Positions 4,158-5,360 of a DNA stretch of 5,360 bases are shown here, in pieces (positions within the stretch are counted from its first letter, which is position 1; each line of letters opens with the position of its first letter). The translations under genes were made by a program, and so were the position numbers. The DNA is taken from assembly GCA_016199015.1 (NCBI GenBank), contig JACQHN010000267.1:1-5360 (forward strand). The letters run 5' to 3'. This DNA comes from Nitrospira defluvii (GTDB lineage Bacteria; Nitrospirota; Nitrospiria; Nitrospirales; Nitrospiraceae). The notes below the pieces were generated by a model. It was not told the origin of the DNA and did no database searches. It saw only the letters and a program-made list of their open reading frames with translations.

Positions 4158-5360
4158 ATCCCCAAGACCGAAGAGGATGTGGCGATGGGCCACAACTTTC
4201 TGCCGTGTGAGCGCGAGCAATTGTATCTGATGCCGCCGGCGTTGCAGGATTGGCTGCCGGAGGGCGATCTGGCCTGGTTCATCCTGGATGCGGTGGCTCA
4301 GATGGATCTGACGAAGATCGAGCGGGCGTACCGAGCCGATGGCTGGGGCCAAGCGGCCTACGAGCCGGCCATGATGGTGGCGCTGCTGCTGTATGCCTAC
4401 TGTCTGGGCGAGCGCTCCAGTCGCCGGATCGAACGGCTGTGCGAGCGGGATGTGGCCTTTCGGGTGCTCGCGGCCAATCAGCGGCCCGATCACACCACGA
4501 TCGCCCGATTCCGGCAGACCCATGAGGCCGCGTTGGCCGCCCTGTTCACACAGGGGCTGAAGCTGTGCGCGGCGGCGGGGTTGGTGAAGGTCGGGGTGGT
4601 GGCCCTGGATGGCACGAAGATCAAGGCCGACGCGGCGCTGGCGGCGAATCGGACGGCCGAGACGATTGAGGCGGACGTGACGCGGATGCTGGCCGAGGCC
4701 CAGGCCACCGATGCCGCCGAGGATCGGCTGTACGGGCCGGAGCAGCGGGGCGACGAACTGCCGGAGGCGTTGCGGGACCGAACCAGCCGGCTGGCGCGGT
4801 TGAAGGCGTGCCAGGAACGGTTGGCGCAGGAGGCGGCCGAGGCGACCGCGCAGCAGCAGGCCAAGGTTGAGGCCCGCCAGGTCGACGAAGCGGCCACCGG
4901 GCAGAAGAAGCGGGGACGCAAGCCGAAGATGTCCGAGGCGGCAGCGGATGCCACGGCCAAGGCGAACGTGACAGACCCGGAGAGTCGAATCATGAAGACA
5001 CAAGCCGGGTACATCCAAGGCTACAACGCCCAAGCGGTCGTGACGGAGGCCCAGATCATCGTCGCGGCCGCAGTCACGCAGGAGGCGAACGATGTCCGGC
5101 AACTGCACCCGATGCTGACACAGGCGCAGGAGAATCTGCAGGCCATCGAGCACCCGCAGGCCATCGGGACCGCCCTGGCGGATGCCGGCTATTGCAGCGA
5201 GGCCAACCTGACGGAGGGCGATCCCGCCGGGCCTGCCCTGCTGATCACCCCGAACAAAGACTGGAAACAGCGCAAGGCGCTGCGGGAGCAGCCACCGCCA
5301 CGAGGCCGCTGCCCGAAGGGACTGACGGCCCGCGACCGCATGGAGCGCACGCTGCTGACG
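4146..5360 (+). CDS. IS1182-family DDE transposase (partial at right edge)
   Basis: Catalyses cut and strand transfer of the insertion sequence. 405 codons are readable, with no stop before the window ends; family members are usually somewhat longer. The N-terminal DUF772-type domain covers about residues 15-140: FLPCEREQLYLMPPALQDWL, then YEPAMMVALLLYAYCLGERS and PDHTTIARFRQTHEAAL. The catalytic core begins with VALDGTKIKADAALAANRT, where Asp155 is the first acidic residue. A charged helical insertion (about 175-250) and a basic KKRGRKPK linker (254-261) follow. ALADAGYCSEANL supplies the likely second Asp (346). The catalytic Glu should lie beyond 5360. An in-frame TGA at 4128 limits the start. 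ATG 4146 is possible, but ATG 4185 (MGHNFLP) has AAGAGGA (4171-4177) at good spacing and matches where related proteins usually begin, so it may be the true start. Confidence 0.92.
   Translation, partial: MSNCIPKTEEDVAMGHNFLPCEREQLYLMPPALQDWLPEGDLAWFILDAVAQMDLTKIERAYRADGWGQAAYEPAMMVALLLYAYCLGERSSRRIERLCERDVAFRVLAANQRPDHTTIARFRQTHEAALAALFTQGLKLCAAAGLVKVGVVALDGTKIKADAALAANRTAETIEADVTRMLAEAQATDAAEDRLYGPEQRGDELPEALRDRTSRLARLKACQERLAQEAAEATAQQQAKVEARQVDEAATGQKKRGRKPKMSEAAADATAKANVTDPESRIMKTQAGYIQGYNAQAVVTEAQIIVAAAVTQEANDVRQLHPMLTQAQENLQAIEHPQAIGTALADAGYCSEANLTEGDPAGPALLITPNKDWKQRKALREQPPPRGRCPKGLTARDRMERTLLT

Larger units (their letters stand above)
4111..5360 (+). mobile_element. IS1182-like insertion sequence (right end outside window)
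   Basis: The element is defined by its transposase, which is intact as far as it can be read. The left boundary is an estimate, set at a candidate terminal repeat (4111). Base composition becomes visibly more G+C-rich here than in the flanking ung gene, fitting an acquired element. The lack of any stop or frameshift in 405 codons suggests a recent or active copy. Confidence 0.7.

Noticed and set aside
4490..5014. Second antisense open frame (174 codons, minus strand) in the transposase
   Set aside because: Ala/Ser-rich composition and complete overlap with the transposase mark it as a shadow frame.
4134..5153. Long antisense open frame (339 codons, minus strand) inside the transposase
   Set aside because: It is Leu/Arg/Gly/Gln-rich, has no recognisable domain, and mirrors a clear DDE transposase on the plus strand. 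Long antisense frames are expected in G+C-rich genes.

Overview
The window looks like bacterial chromosomal DNA from a Gram-negative organism. Genes use ATG/GTG starts with Shine-Dalgarno-like sites, and a carbonic anhydrase carries a Sec signal peptide. Base composition is moderately G+C-rich overall and clearly richer inside the insertion sequence at the right end. The style of the small hypothetical proteins reminds me of Nitrospirota or neighbouring phyla. That is an impression, not a demonstration.

Layout, left to right. (1) 1-96, minus: the first 32 codons of a membrane-anchored protein that runs off the window. (2) About 97-617: mostly non-coding, with a weak 38-codon ORF, an AT-rich palindrome, and a C-rich tract whose minus strand has four G-runs in G-quadruplex spacing. 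(3) 618-1836, plus: a cluster of small unrecognised or poorly known genes. It opens with a 43-bp direct duplication that makes a 22-codon mini-ORF overlapping the start of a 127-codon ORF by GTGA. A 112-residue conserved-looking hypothetical gene and a 68-residue very basic gene follow. (4) 1837-2077: a short intergenic stretch with a hairpin between convergent genes. (5) 2078-2866, minus: a complete secreted alpha-class carbonic anhydrase with its full active site and a good sigma70-type promoter. (6) About 2952-3340, minus: a WD40 beta-propeller relic broken by frame changes and a stop. (7) 3383-4063, minus: a complete family 1 uracil-DNA glycosylase (ung). (8) 4146 to the right edge, plus: an IS1182-like DDE transposase, cut by the window end, starting about 80 bp from the ung start codon and facing away from it.

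The genes do not form one pathway. Carbonic anhydrase (periplasmic CO2/bicarbonate exchange) and ung (removal of uracil from DNA) are independent housekeeping or accessory functions. The WD40 relic, the duplicated gene start and the insertion sequence suggest a locus that has been rearranged. I see no CRISPR array, rRNA, tRNA or defence system. The least explained part is 570-1840.
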